Notes: generated by a model from the sequence alone, not told the origin. 64,000 bases of DNA from Corbicula japonica (GCA_038501625.1 JAZAYU010000014.1:434001-498000), one strand, 5' to 3'. Shown: positions 24,250 through 37,793, numbered from the stretch's first letter. Program-made: numbers and translations.

Positions 24250-25619
24250 GGAAACGAAGCACGTTGGACACGGGCTTTGACGTCATTGACGATCATGATT
24301 GACGTCACGTTCACAATGCATCATTTCCCGAAGTTTTTGTTAAAAATAAAAAAAATAAAACCGGTTAATAAAAAAAGCAGATTCAATTATCCTTGTAGTG
24401 TAAGTTTTAGAAGTTAATTATTGTTTCAGTTATTTTTAAGACTTGTGTATAGTCTACGTGCAAACGAATCGTTAAGATAGGGAACAGATTATATTGTTTA
24501 TTAGAATCTAGTGTATATTTTTATTATTAGTTATGGCTTAATGTAACAGAAGACTACAGACTGATTAATTAGTGTTTATATCATATAATATAATATAACA
24601 TATAATATATTATAATACATAACCAGTATGTATAAATCAGTTTATCATCAGTTTTTGATTAGTTATTTATTAGTTTTTTCTTATCTCAACAATAATATAC
24701 AATTAACGACTAAACCGCTTCCGAATTAAACATTATTTCTTACTTATCCTATGTCTTTAAATAGCAAAGTTTACGATGTAAAAAAAGAAAGCTTCCCGGT
24801 ACTTTTTCACGAGACATATGTTGCATGATGACGTACCGCCTGAATTCTCAATCTATGTATTTAACTGTAGACGTAGGCCTACATTTACGAAGGAGAGCAA
24901 TGTATATTCCTTCGCTACATGTGAATAAGTTTCAAAATATCAGCCAAACATATATGCTGATGGAAAACATTGCCCCAGTGATGTTAAAGAAATCTTAAAT
25001 TCAGACTTATTTGAAGTGGACTTTGTGCGGCTTATCAAGCTAAGTTGGACGAAAAAGGCGCGAAATATAACGTAAATGGTAATACGACGTAAATGACGTC
25101 ATCATAATATTGACATAACAACTATTACAACTATTATTATTTGTAATAATGCAACTCCAATGACCTAAACTATAATTTTATTGTGCTGCATCAATCAGAA
25201 ATATGTATCTATTCGGGCCACTAAAGTGGCCGTCTGGCAAATTTGAGGAACCTTCTTGGGCCAAAAAAGTGGCCCGCTGGAAGTCTAAGGGTTAAGCAGT
25301 GTTAAATCTATTTAATTTCTAGAAGAAATGTGCAAACTCACATTACAGTACGTAATTACTTTGTCATGACGGTTAGAGAGTCGCCAATTGTGAGCCGGCA
25401 ATACATAATTCCGTGGTGCGAAGTCCGTATGCATGTCCGTGTTTGCGTCCATTCCGTTCGTGACCATGGTGCGTCAGTGAAAAGCTATTTCATTCTCTAG
25501 CAAAATTTGCAATGCGTAAAATTGAAATTGTAAAATGATTGTCTAACAAGCAATGCTGCTGGGATAATAGAAAGATTGAAGAATGGACGATAGGGAATGA
25601 ACGGCAGAAATCCCACGTA

Positions 25620-26104
25620 AAAGAAAGCAGTATTTCAAGTGAAAGGAGATAGAGGGGTAGGTTTTTAATCAAAAGAGTTAAAAAAATCAAAATTTAAATT
25701 TGCAAATTTTTTTATAATCAACGAAAACCGCGATATTTTAAGCAAAACGCGACGTCATTTTGTCTCTGAAAACGGACGTAAAAGACGCATTAAATTTGTA
25801 AAACGTGAGCCACGGATAAGAAAATTATATGTACATGAAGTAATTTGTAAGGCGAACAAGTTGATGAAATTTCGTAGCAATCAACCCAAAATTGACTGAA
25901 ATATCGGCTTTTGTTGCTTGAACGCGGGAAAATTGACAGACGTCTCAAAAGTGACGTTAGTGGCATACTTTGAAGGCTTGTAGTTTCGAAACGGCTAAGG
26001 ATACTAAAAAAGTAAGCACACATCCAAATCAGGCATATGCTCAATTATATGTATGCAAAATTTCGTGAGGAAACTCGAAAAAAAAATTTGAGGCGCGTTC
26101 CACC
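25620..26104. repeat. Right inverted terminal arm of the 16-kb element
   Basis: Reverse complement of 10103-10640, with a few small indels and a gap in the inner portion. Confidence 0.75.
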
Positions 26105-26197
26105 TTAAATGCCCATATGAGTAATATGATACTGAAAACAATTTATTGTGTCCTCGTGACTTACAACTTAACGAGATATTAGTAAAAGTGTGTTCCT
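26105..26197. mobile_element. Right part of the TTAA-type MITE split by the 16-kb element
   Basis: Matches 59366-59465 (AAATGCCCATATGAGTAATA, then CCTCGTGACTTAC). It runs at once into a piece of the 5018-7398 family. Confidence 0.7.
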
Positions 26198-26766
26198 GGA
26201 ACTTTTAAGTAAAACACAAAGAAAATATGTATTTTATCTTTAAATTTAAACGATTTTAAATTAAATCAACAAAAGTTTGAGAATATATCTCATCTGTGAA
26301 GTTCACGAAGTGTCGTTTGAATGTGAAAAGTTTTTATTGATTTCGTCATCACAGGTCTGCATTTGGGCTATGTAATTCTCTTTAACAATGAATGCTGCGT
26401 TTATTGCAAGAAGATTTTGTTCCCGGCAATATGAGGTCTAAGAGTCCGCTTGTACTCAAATTGTCCACTGCATATGTCACATTTAAATCCTAGAATTCGA
26501 ACATAAATGACACTGGTGACAGATCAGATTCTTGTAATAATGTTTGATGCAGATGTTCCATTCAGTGCGCTCCCATGTCTTTACCGTCTTTAACTGAAAA
26601 AGATTAAAACACATCAAAGTTAGATCATCACAAAAATTCAACAAATTAGCATACATGTAAATATTCCTACATGACCAATTCTGATATGGAACTCAGCTGT
26701 CAGATATGGAGCTCAAAAATATTTTAATAAATATCTTAGCAGTCATACATTTGCGGCCATCAAAAT
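26198..26766. mobile_element. Truncated second copy of the 5018-7398 element
   Basis: Collinear with about 6432-7013, from AAGTAAAACACAAAGAAAATA to GCGGCCATCAAAATTAT. It includes the zinc-finger-like piece and the GATATGGAACTCAGCT blocks. Both terminal arms are missing. Confidence 0.8.
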
Positions 26767-27595
26767 TATTATAATATGTATATTGATTTCATAATTTTTC
26801 ATGTCTTTATTTGTATTTTGCATATCAGTGTTGTTTCTAAGATTTGTAACACCTTATCGTTTCTACTTAAAGGGAAATGTGCATGGTCGAGCACGTAAAA
26901 TCGTAAACAGATCGATCTATGTAACACTTACGTCTACATTTCAAACCCTCCAGGAGGAAGTTTTCGGTTAATTTTACCATTTTACCGGACCTGAAAACAA
27001 TCCGCTGAAGAAATCCCTATACAAAAATACATTCTATATTTAGCGATCATGGGAATGTCACGTTTCCACTGAGCTTACTATTCGTGGTGGCCCAGGCATT
27101 TTGAAACAAATGGCGACGTCGATAGTCGGCAAGGTACACCGAATGCGTATTTTGGTTGAAGTGATCACGTGACAATCCCAAAAACCACCGCGGCTTTACG
27201 CGGGAAATACAAAAAATAGCTAACCTATGCGCGTCGCATAGGATAGGAAACACCATTTATATATCTTTTTTATAAAATATTGGTTTGAAATATTTCGTGT
27301 GTAAATCAATATTTGAGCTTCAAATAATGATATTCAACTGATTAATAACCCTTTTCGCAAATCTGTTCCATTCATCAATCCTGCATATCTCCCTTTAACA
27401 TGTACATGAGAAGGCCCCAAGAAAGGTTAGTTTTCTGTGACTAATTGGGTTACCCTCTATAAATAAAATCATTCATTCATTTATTAAAATGCATTATTTC
27501 ATAATATCTGTTCATCATTTCTTTTTGTCTACACATCAATATGTCTGTTCAACATTACGTTATGATAATTCACTATTACATAATGTACATTGTTT
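26767..27595. other. Upstream non-coding region, repeat-like
   Basis: No gene seen. A segment ending CCCTCTATAAATAAAATC followed by ATTC/ATTT repeats (27455-27485) looks like the 3' tail of a short retroelement. Low certainty. Confidence 0.35.
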
Positions 27596-27826
27596 CACAC
27601 AAACTGATAGACATATGAAAATATTGTTTACAAATTTTATTTGATTTCTCGACAAATTTTCACTTTTAAAAACGTTTTAAATTAAGTATTTCTTATCATT
27701 ATAATATACTCTTAGCAAAGTACATAAAGTAAAGGGACATCGCAAAATGTTTTAACGATATTATAACTTCTGTAAGCAATTTTAGGACCAGTTGATCTTA
27801 AACAGACTTCATTTCTGCTTGCAACG
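27596..27826. repeat. Direct repeat A1, partner of 29829-30058
   Basis: ACAAACTGATAGACATATGA to CAGACTTCATTTCT is ~90% the same as 29829-30058. The pair flanks the region holding exons 1-3. Confidence 0.85.
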
Positions 27827-27984
27827 TCTGCATAAATTTCTCGCCAGATCTCTTGGTCACCACAGAACCCATCTTTATTGAATACGATTGTATGCGCATT
27901 GATACACTGGAAGTTAAAAAGTGCGTGTTGCCGAAGGATGTGACTTTCTCGATTTCCAGCTACAAGCCGACAGTCTAAAATCCA
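27712..27984 (-). pseudogene. 90-codon open frame without ATG in a multi-copy repeat
   Basis: The minus strand is open from after a TAA at 27985-27987 to a TAA at 27712-27714. It includes GNRESHILRQHALFNFQCIN and KDGFCGDQEIWREIYADV. I do not recognise the family. A broken relative with two stops lies at about 54020-54125 and a 3' piece at 29829-30058. There is no methionine, so it is either an internal or last exon or a relic. It could be part of a mobile element. Confidence 0.4.
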
Positions 27985-28732
27985 TTATCACGAGGCAGCA
28001 ACGCCGTTCCGTACTAATACGTACTAATCGCCGTTGAGAACTCAGAGCGTCTGAATGATTGAGACAACTTCCATTCGTCATTATGTACCCTGGATTGTTT
28101 AGTCTCGTGAATCCATTTATGTTACATATTCAAAACCAAATTTTAAAAATATTTTTACATACATAAACATATCATTCTAAGATGCACATGTACTTTATTT
28201 TAAGTAGTGCAATCGACACTGGCTGTAGTTTCCTTGTGAAATGTCCTTTGATATAGTTGGATGAAAATATTTCTCAAGCCGACTTGATGCTATGAAGCAA
28301 TTTTTTGGGGTTGGGCTGTAATAAAATTATGTACTTTAACATTATTATTCGTTCATGTAAGGAGGACGTGCACATTGATTATCTCCTTTATAAACATTTC
28401 CGCATGACCTATAAATTATTCATGCCGGCGATTCGTAAACCATAATCCGCTTTTGAAGATTAGCGATTTTATGACGGGCACAGCTTAGTATTAATCTCAC
28501 TACAGCAAAATGTAAGTCGGATGTTGCAAATTCTCCTTCCAATAACATCTTTCACTAACCAATCAAAACATTTGTAACATTCAACTACATGGCGACAGAT
28601 TTTGTCGCAAGCAATGAGTTACGTCTTGAAAAGTTTGAAAGAAACAGTCGGACTGTGTGTCAAAAAGGAGACACGCACAGATAATTACGATAGGGTAATA
28701 CAAACTTCCGACAGACGTCACACTAAAGAAAA
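27985..28732. other. Presumed promoter and 5' region of the galaxin-VWA gene
   Basis: Immediately upstream of the start codon. I see no convincing TATA box or initiator and no other gene. Repeat content is lower than in the first 27 kb. Confidence 0.35.
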
Positions 28733-28787
28733 ATGTGGTGTGCTCCGATTTGGGTCGGGCTGATATTTCTCTCATTTTCTTACCAAG
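28733..28787 (+). CDS. Exon 1: start codon and signal peptide
   Basis: ATG opens MWCAPIWVGLIFLSFSYQ, a short N-terminus followed by a hydrophobic core typical of a signal peptide. The donor is AAG|GTAAAG and the exon ends in phase 1. This start is chosen because the hydrophobic core follows directly and the phase carries into exon 2. The transcription start is not visible, so an untranslated upstream exon cannot be excluded. Confidence 0.85.
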
Positions 28788-31700
28788 GTAAAGTTTTATT
28801 TCTTAAAGTTTAAAAATCATCGCTTGTCAAAAATAATTTATAAACCAATAAAAATTAAGATAGAACAGCAGCTAAAATTAAAAGTTACCAGATGCACTTA
28901 TTGTTTTTCGATTTATTTTTATTTATCCCTAAATATCTTTAAATATGCATTAAACTATTGCACTTATTTGTTTCAGCTTCAGGAAAACTAGGTAAGCTGT
29001 TCACATTATGTCCGTGGTATAAAACATTTTATATAAGCTCTCGAAAAATATCCGTACAAGATATTATATTCTCTTTACATATTATTTTTCGGAAAATGCA
29101 CGAAATGCAAAATAATTACCTTGTCGGTTAAACAAATTTAGACAATTAAACAATTTCTTACAGTAAAACTTGAGACTTTTAATTTCTTCAAATGTGAAAA
29201 AATGTTGGGACATATATGATAAAATGAATAAATTTTCTTAGAAGAATGTTTAAGTTTGTCTCTAAATTAGCAAATTGTTCGTATAAAGAAAAGATGTGAC
29301 ATGCCAATTCACCATCATTTAAAAAGTTATCGATTAATTCAGTTGTTAGATACGTAAGAGCAACATGTATTAAACATAGCCGAAACATTACGCACTGACA
29401 CATGTTTACATTTAAGTCACTTGCGGAAAGGAGAAAGTTGACGACATAAACTATATATGTTGTAATGGAATTGCTCATATAAAGTCATGGAAGGAAAAGA
29501 CAACCTGTTGCAACCAGGTAAAGTTCGATGTTTTGCAAATCACCCGAAATGTTAAATTATCTGTTTTAATTGTATCTTACTGATATGGTGGCATATTTCT
29601 GCCTTATGAAAACCAGTTAATATTCGCGAATTTCTTTGTGTTACCTACTTAATTATTAATTAACCAGCTAATGTGTAATGAAACATTAAAGGGTTTCGAG
29701 ATATGAAAAAACATCACTTTATGGATGTCTATTATTTCTCAATTTGTTAAAATATTTTCACGATTTCTACTTGGTTTTGACAACTTCTGAAACAGTTTTT
29801 TGCCCTTTCATTTAATTCTTCTTTGTTTGACACAAACTGATATACATATGAAAATATTGTTTACAAATTTTATTTGATTTCTCGACATTTTGATTTTCAC
29901 GTTTAAAAACGTTTTAAATTAAGTATTTCTCGTCATTAAAATATACTCTTAGCAAAGTACATAAAGTAAAGGGACATCGCAAAATGTTTTAACGGTATTA
30001 AAACTTTTCTGTAAGCATTTTTGGACCAGTTGATCTTTAAACAGACTTCATTTCTTCCAAAATAAACAATAATTCACTGCCATAACAAGGCAATCTTGTT
30101 AACGCCTTAAGGATGTTAGAAATATAGTGTACCTATACACATTAATCTAAGGCAACTATGTTTTAGCTTTCTTACAACCCTGAAATTGAGAGCTGTTGCA
30201 ACGGTTTGATAAACCCAGGTTATGGTTTGTTAAATAGAGACGGCCAATGCTGCAAGGATTTCAGGTATTTCCATTTTATCTTAGAAATCACTACATGAAT
30301 GTACACTACAATTCTGTTTCTGTCGCGATGCGTTAAATTTAAATTACTGAAATAATGGTATGTACTTCATAATCACATGAAAAGTCATAAATATCACTGC
30401 ATTACCGAAAATGAGAAATTCTTAAATTTACTGTGTGTCAATGTGGTACATGCATTTCAAATTAAAATCCATGCAATCTACCTGTAGGTAAAAATACCAC
30501 ACTGTACACATAAGCCGAACTTTTCTTTGGAGCTGACTATCGGTCATGTTGATCATGATTTTCTATTTCAAGGTTGATCAATCAATCAATTGATCATGAA
30601 TTCACTCACTCGTCACTCTATTTTCACTCACTCATCCCTTACTCACACACTGATTAGTAAGTCCATTTATTCCTAACACATGATTATCATTCATGCGTAT
30701 AATTCAAGTTTCAAGTTAAGTTTATTTCATTTCCATTTCTCTGTATGTACAATTCAGGTATTGTACTCACAGTCACCAGTCTGTCCATTCATTCACCACT
30801 CGGTCCATCAATTATTCTATTCTTCATATTAAATATGAGTCAATCAATATATTTTTAGCAAGACTAATTAATTTCTGCACAGTGTAGACACAGCGGACAC
30901 ACATATGGCTTATATTCTTACCATCTGTTTAAGGTATTGCGCCTTAAGCAATTGCTTTGCCATAGACAAAAAAGAAAAAAAAGGAAAAGATAAATCTCTC
31001 GAACGACACAATGCAGTTCCATCAAACTTTGCAAAAATCAATGTTATTGATATATGTTTAATTTACATACATATTTATCACAAAAACGAAGCAACACTAA
31101 ACATCGATTTAAATGTCTTGATGAGAATTCAGTTACTGACAACGATACCGCAGGTCCTTTGGTCTAACAAATGTATACAATGTGGGTTATTTGTAAAAGT
31201 GTGTTTGACCTTCAATTTCCTGGTCGCGAAAATGAATGACATAAAAATAAAAATGTTGATTTCTCTCTTCACAATTCAAAGTTCTTTTCAAGGACCTTAG
31301 ATATTGTTGTCAGTATCATTTCACGCATGTTGACATTTAAATTGTTATTTTTTATAGCTAAGTTTTTGTGATAAATTGCAAATATAATTTTGGGGGATTT
31401 GTTAGGTCTAACTATTTTTCTATATTGTTACAACTTTTCTTAACGTATTCAAAATAATCATACACTTATAGCATTTATTTGTGCAATGTTTGATGGACGT
31501 GCATTGTGTCGTTTGAGAGATTTTTATATTTTTCTTTTCTGTCTATGACAAAGCAATGGCAAAAGGCGCAACACCTTAAGGTTCGGTTTATAGATTTAGC
31601 TTATAAAGAAGAAAATAATATATGTAAAGTAGAATAGAGGCAGCATCATCTCATCCCTGGGGCTGAATCTGTGTCTGAGTTTAGAGCGCGTTAGAATTAA

Positions 31701-33972
31701 CAGTTTTATGTGATATTTTTTAAATATTTATTTGTATTTTTAATTTTAAAAGTCTTACCATATAGTTAAAATAAATTCGTTTAAAATTCGTTTACTCTGC
31801 CAAATACTAAAATATACACAGAGACACGGTTTGGAAGCAATATTGACTTACTTCTGTTATGCGAGTTAACAAACAGGTAACCTCGCTGACTGCAATATAT
31901 CATGGACAAAAGTCTTGTCCGGTATGGTTTTCCATATTATCTTTTAAACGCCTTTTTGTCGCACACTCATATATTTGGTATCGTTGGAAAGAGGCCATTT
32001 ATATGCATGAGTTAAAACAGCCAAATTTCTGTAAAGTTCAATTTTAGTAGTTGTTAACAAATCAACTATATACTATTTAAGACTGTTCAACCCCAACAAA
32101 TTTCGACCTCAAGATATTTTGAGGGACTATTCAACCCCAGACTGGAAAAATATTGAGACTTTTCAACTAAAAATATTTACATAAAAAGTATTGTTGATGT
32201 TTTGGGTTCAAATGAAAAGTCAGACATCGTCTAGAAAGTTCTCTTTTCATGAAATTTTCCTTTTATTAACTTTGAATCTAGCTTATTATTAAATAATAAA
32301 CGTGATATATTGCATCAGCTGATTTATGTCCATTATTCAAATGTCAGGGCTATTATCGACCAGTGGCACTAGTTGCCCGTTTATTAATCTATAAATAAAG
32401 CATATAGCATTTTTGGGCTATAATTCTACTCATCAAATCTTCAGTATAAAATGTTGCCATTTGTAAGAAAAAAATCAAATATGCAGGCATCCTCAAATTT
32501 AAAATTTGAAAAGGAACCGCAAATTGAGCTATAGAGACAGGAGTTTTAAAGTATTGGACTGGATGTATTAGTATAAAGAGACAGGAGTTTTAAAGTATTA
32601 GACTGGATCTATTAGTATAAAGAGACAGGAGTTTAAACGTATTAGACTGGATCTATTAGTATAAAGAGACAGGATTTTAAAGTATTAGACTGGATCTATT
32701 AGTATAAAGAAACAGAAGTTTTAAAGAATAAGACTGGATCTATTAGTATAAAGAGACAGGAGTTTTAAATTATAAGACTGGATCTATTAGTATAAAGAGA
32801 CAGGAGTTTTAAAGTATTAGACTGGATCTATTAGTATAAAGAGACAGGAGTTTTAAAGTATCAGACTGGATCTATTAGTATAAAGAGACAGGAGTTTAAA
32901 CGTATTAGACTGGATCTATTAATATAAAGAGACTGGAGTTTTAAAGTATTAGACTGGATCTATTAGTATAAAGAGACAGGAGTTTAAACGTATAAGACTG
33001 GATCTATAAGTATAAAGAGACAGGAGTTTTAAAGTATTAGACTGGATCTATTATTATAAAGAGACAGGAGTTTTAAAGTATTAGACTGGATCTATTAGTA
33101 TAAAGAGACAGGAGTTTTAAAGTATAAGACAGGGTCTATTAGTATAAAGAGACAGGAGTTTTAAAGTATTAGACTGGATCTATTAGTATAAAGAGACAGG
33201 AGTTTTAAAGTATTAGACTGGATCTTTTAGTATAAGGAGACAGGAGTTTAAACGTATAAGACTGGATCTATTAGTATAAAGAGACAGGAGTTTTAAAGTA
33301 TTAGACTGGATCTATTAGTATGAAGAGACAAGAGTTTTAAAGTATTAGACTGGATCTATTAGTACATGTATAAAGAGACAGGAGTTTTAAAGTATTAGAC
33401 TGGATCTATTAGTATAAAGAGACAGGAGTTTTAAAGTATTAGACTGGACCTATTAGTATAAAGAGACAGGAGTTTTAAAGTATTAGACTGGATCTATTAG
33501 TATAAAGAGACATGCGTTTTAAATTATAAGACTGGATCTATTAGTATAAAGAGACAGGAGTTTTAACGTATTAGACTGGATCTATTAGTATAAAGAGACA
33601 GGAGTTTAAACGTATAAGACTGGATTTATTAGTATAAAGAGGCAACTTTTGGACTATTAGTCATATACCAGGACTATGCAAATCATCATTAAAATATCCG
33701 AAAGGATATAGCATTTAACACAGTTGATTTCGCTTTGTTTGCAAAGTATGCAAATTATTTGGGAAAATTTGAAATCTTGCTGGTTTAGGTAAAGGTTTTA
33801 TTCCATAACACAACATTACTTATAAACGTTTTACCTAGTAATCTAATGATGACTTCTGCTTAATACTTGATACCTCCCTTCTCAGACTCTGAAACCTGAT
33901 TGTACTGCTAATAATATTAAAATACAGGCCTAGGAATGTTTTTTTTTAATTTCTGAATTTAATTTGTACATA

Positions 33973-34011
<39 letters not shown>

Positions 34012-37000
34012 ATATTTTTTGTAAATAAATAGATAAAGTGAATTTCTCGCTTATTTTTCAATAAATGTTATGAATAAACAGATGCAAATAAAATACTGCA
34101 ACTTGTTAATAATTATTATCATGTAAACATAAATTGAGTTTGAGGTATATATTAATTTTATGATAGTAACTAAAAGTAAAAGAACAATATAACTTTAATT
34201 TACAACAATACGAGTATATGCTGAATGAGTAGTATTTTATTAGCAACACCTTATATGCAGCTAATATGTATTATTCTACAAAATCAAAAAAAAAAAACCT
34301 TTTTTCTTCAGGTATCTTGTGTGACTAATTATAGTTTTAAGTGATTGGTGCTCATGCCACCCTTGTTACAGCATCACATTGCATGCATTTTTCAGAAATT
34401 GAAAATGTTACTGAATTTGAAAATAAACGTGCCATTCACAGTTTTCATATCAACTTGAGTCCCAGAAGTTAGAATAAACGAACAGTTCATTCAAGGCGAG
34501 AAAAAACTAAATTAAATTCACTGTAATGTTATCCACATAGGTATTGATGTATAATTAATTCAACCAACTGATAATTACAACATTTATAAATGTGGAAGTG
34601 TTTAGAAACAAAGCCTACAAGATGAAGCAAATGCTGCAATGTTTCCTGAACATGGTCATACTTGAAGTGCTATATAACTATTGAATCTCTTTCTGTGGTT
34701 TATTTGTCATATTACATTTAAACTCACCTGATATCGGCGTGATTTTATTATTAGATTATCGAAAACACACATTGATTATGAATATCTCAATTATCCGGAT
34801 ATATGTCTACCGAGAAATTTCTCAAGGAAATTTTTTCCAAAGAGCCGTTTTTGTAAAATCGCTGAGAATGCAAGCTCAGATCACGGGACAACTTTCCCCA
34901 GATAGGTTTAAAAAGATCGCTGCTCAAATCATTATATGTTAAACACATGTCTTCATATACGGAAAAGAGAAAAAACTTTGTTTACTCGCAACCTCATTTT
35001 GACGTGACCTTCACCTTCTCTATATGACAGTTGAGATCGTGACGTAATAAACGGTTCATATTGTGTTTTGTGATTGAATTAGGGAAGAAGTGAGGGAGGT
35101 GGGAATATCGCCTCGGTATCAACCTTATCCGCGCGCGTGATTTATCTCTTAAACACTCTGGGCAGAACCTTGATCATTGGTTAATCTGTGTTTAGAGGGT
35201 GTGGCGGGGATGTTTAAGAAATTGCTACACGACGATGTTGTTTTGGATTATTTATTTGCCTGTATCACTTCAAGAATGTATTGATGTATAAATAAATTAC
35301 CTGAATATTGAATTAAGCTTCGACAAGCGATGTTTCACTTGTGACAATGGGGATATCAAACCTCGATTTGACTATCGCCACCAGACCTGCTGTGATGGAG
35401 TGATCGTGGAGTTGCTGCCAAACCGGACATGCTGCTGTGGGCAGGTAAATTAGATCATAATAAGCTATTGAGTTTACAAAAAAGCTCGAAACGCATTACC
35501 AAATATAGTTAATGTTAAAAACAACACATTCGTTTAAGCCCTTAAATAGTATTGCCACCATCTTGAAACGATAGCAGTAAAAGTCAAAAGTTCGCACCTC
35601 GTTTGTAAGAATTTTTTTAAAAGGAAATTTTTCCGTGATTTCGGATTACAACACAACTGTTTTTCTTAATGTTGTCAGGTTGTCTTAAATCCTGACAAGG
35701 AAGTTTGCTGTGAAGGAAAACCACAAAGTAGGCCAAAGAATATGCCTGAAAGTTGTTGCAGTAAGTAAATGGTATTCTTCTGAATTTTAAATTTAATTTT
35801 CTGTGTTTAAGAAAATATATAACCACTTTATGTACATGTAGTTATACGATGTTGTTTAATGTGAAAATACCTTAGAGTAATACTCGTAATCTGTTTTCGG
35901 TTGAGGGGTTCCCAGCATTCTCCTCGGATAGGGTAATGCGCAATGTTCTTAGAAAATTGAGATATTTTCAAAATTAAAACTAGACCATATCATTTCAAAC
36001 GTTATTCTAAGTAATATGTGGCACATTTTGTGAACAGCACACAACTCAAAAGATAATCACCAGTTTTACTGGTATAAGCATTTGCAGTCATCTACAATAT
36101 CGAATATCATATGAACAATGGTAACATGTGCAAAGCTGATCAATGTTCTCTTTTCATCCATTAAAAGAAGCACACCTGCACAACTTGATACAAATCAACG
36201 GTGACACAAACTTTTTTAACCCTGGCATGTTTTATAACGATAAATGAAATCTACGTTTTCTGCATCTTTTCAATATTGTTTCTGCAAAAAATTCTGAGCA
36301 CGACTTTATTCAATAGGCTTTGTTTTGTGACATCAGGGCGGAAAAGGTTCAAATGCGTGTAGCAGGTGTAACATTTTCATGTTTTTCTTGACTTTCAGAC
36401 TGCGGTTTGACAAAAGTGGACATTGTTATAGTACTGGATTCCTCTGAGAGTATCACCGCACCCAACTGGCCGAAAATGCTGAAATTTACAACAGATATTC
36501 TCTCTGAAGCTGAAATTGACGAAGATAACGTGAGAGTCGGTCTGGAAACATACAGGCATAACGCCACCGTTGAGTTTCACATGGACGCTTATCATAACAA
36601 GACTGCAATGTTTGAGACCATCCAAAAAGTATGTGTTTAAAATTTATATTCGTTTTGTTTTCGCTAATGTTTGCCGGAAATGAGATTGTAAAACATGCTC
36701 AGTAGGTAGAGTGCTCGGAGTAGGTAGAGTGCTCGGAGTAGGTAGAGTGTTCGGAGTAATGTGGCATGGTACTGTCGCCGTATTGGTTCGATTCCCGATA
36801 ATATAGAGGGGGTGGGGGAGCCCGATAATATAAAGGGGGTGGGGGAGCCCGATAATATAGAGGGGGTGGGGGAGCCCGATAATAAAGCGGGGGTGGGGGA
36901 GCCCGATAATATAGAGCGGGTGGGGGAGCCCGATAATATAGAGGGGTTGGGAGAGCCCGATAATATAGAGGGGTTGGGGGAGCCCGATAATATAGAGGGG

Positions 37001-37793
37001 TTGGGGGAGCCCGATAATATAGAGGGGTTGGGGGAGCCCGATAATATAAAAGGTTGGGGGAGCCCGATAATATAGAGGGGGTGGTGGAGCCCGATAATAT
37101 AGAGGGGTTGGGGAGCCCGATAATATAGATGGGGTTGGGGAGCCCGATAATAAAGAGGGGTTGGGGGCCCGATAATATAGAGGGGTTGGGGGAGCCCGAT
37201 AATATAGAGGGGTTGGGGAGCCCGATAATATAGTGGGGTTGGGGGAGCCCGATAATATAGAGGGGGTGGGGGAGCCCGATAATATAGAGGGGGTGGGGGA
37301 GAAACTTATTCCGTGAGGAAATCTTTATGAAGTATAAAGATTTGGATTAATGTTTAAGAACAAAATTCGAGATGCTATTGTTATATACGGTTCTATGTTC
37401 AAAAGAAAACAGCACCGGCTAACATTAATTACGTGATTGCATTCAAACCTTGTTTAAAATGTATCCTTAACTTTTAAGGTGGGCTTCTTTCTGTCACACG
37501 ACTCATTCAACGTATTTGCGGCTTAATTTAAATTGCCCGTTATAAAGTATGCAAGATTGTTTTTGACTAAAGGAAATCTCGGGAAGTGTTTTATGATTTG
37601 TATGTGATTTTCTTTAATTTTAGATTCCATATGTGAGAGGCAGTACGAATACAGGAATGGCTATAGAAATGGCACGAACTACAATGTTTATTCCATCTCA
37701 TGGTGACCGACCTTTAGTTGATAATGTTCTCATCATAGTCACTGACGGAGACTCGGACGACTATGATTACACTATTGGTAATAATAACAATTA

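Larger units (their letters stand above)
18101..25291 (-). mobile_element. piggyBac element copy 2 (7.2 kb with nested insertions)
   Basis: Flanked by TTAA (18097-18100, 25292-25295). The left end is CCCTTTCGCTGCCAC and the right end CTGGAAGTCTAAGGG; they match as imperfect inverted ends. It contains the transposase gene on the minus strand (22487-24249), four subterminal tandem repeats and two inserted elements (18316-20289, 21455-21687). Copy 1 at 2870-9573 is its degraded sister. Confidence 0.8.
10103..26104. mobile_element. 16-kb TTAA-flanked element with ~500-bp inverted ends (composite, nested)
   Basis: The left end reads GGTGGAACGCGCC and the right end is its complement. TTAA flanks both (10099-10102, 26105-26108). 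The arms are nearly identical from 10103 to ~10640 and from ~25620 to 26104. The sequences outside the two ends join to match the uninterrupted site near 59365 (CATTTTAAATGCCC). Most of the interior is later insertions (12399-18067 and 18101-25291), so the original element was perhaps 3 kb. TTAA with GG-starting ends suggests a Kolobok-like group, by inference only. Confidence 0.75.

Noticed and set aside
29485..29517. A shorter exon 3 beginning after ATAAAG at 29484
   Set aside because: It would start in phase 0, which does not fit the phase-1 end of exon 2. The acceptor at 29416 gives the right phase and adds another Cys pair (ICCNG).
32530..33645. CRISPR array
   Set aside because: The 44-bp units are contiguous with no unique spacers, and the sequence is eukaryotic.
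36761..37075. 104-codon open frame of EPDNIEGLG repeats
   Set aside because: It is the 27-bp intron minisatellite read in a frame that happens to stay open. It is not joined to flanking exons.
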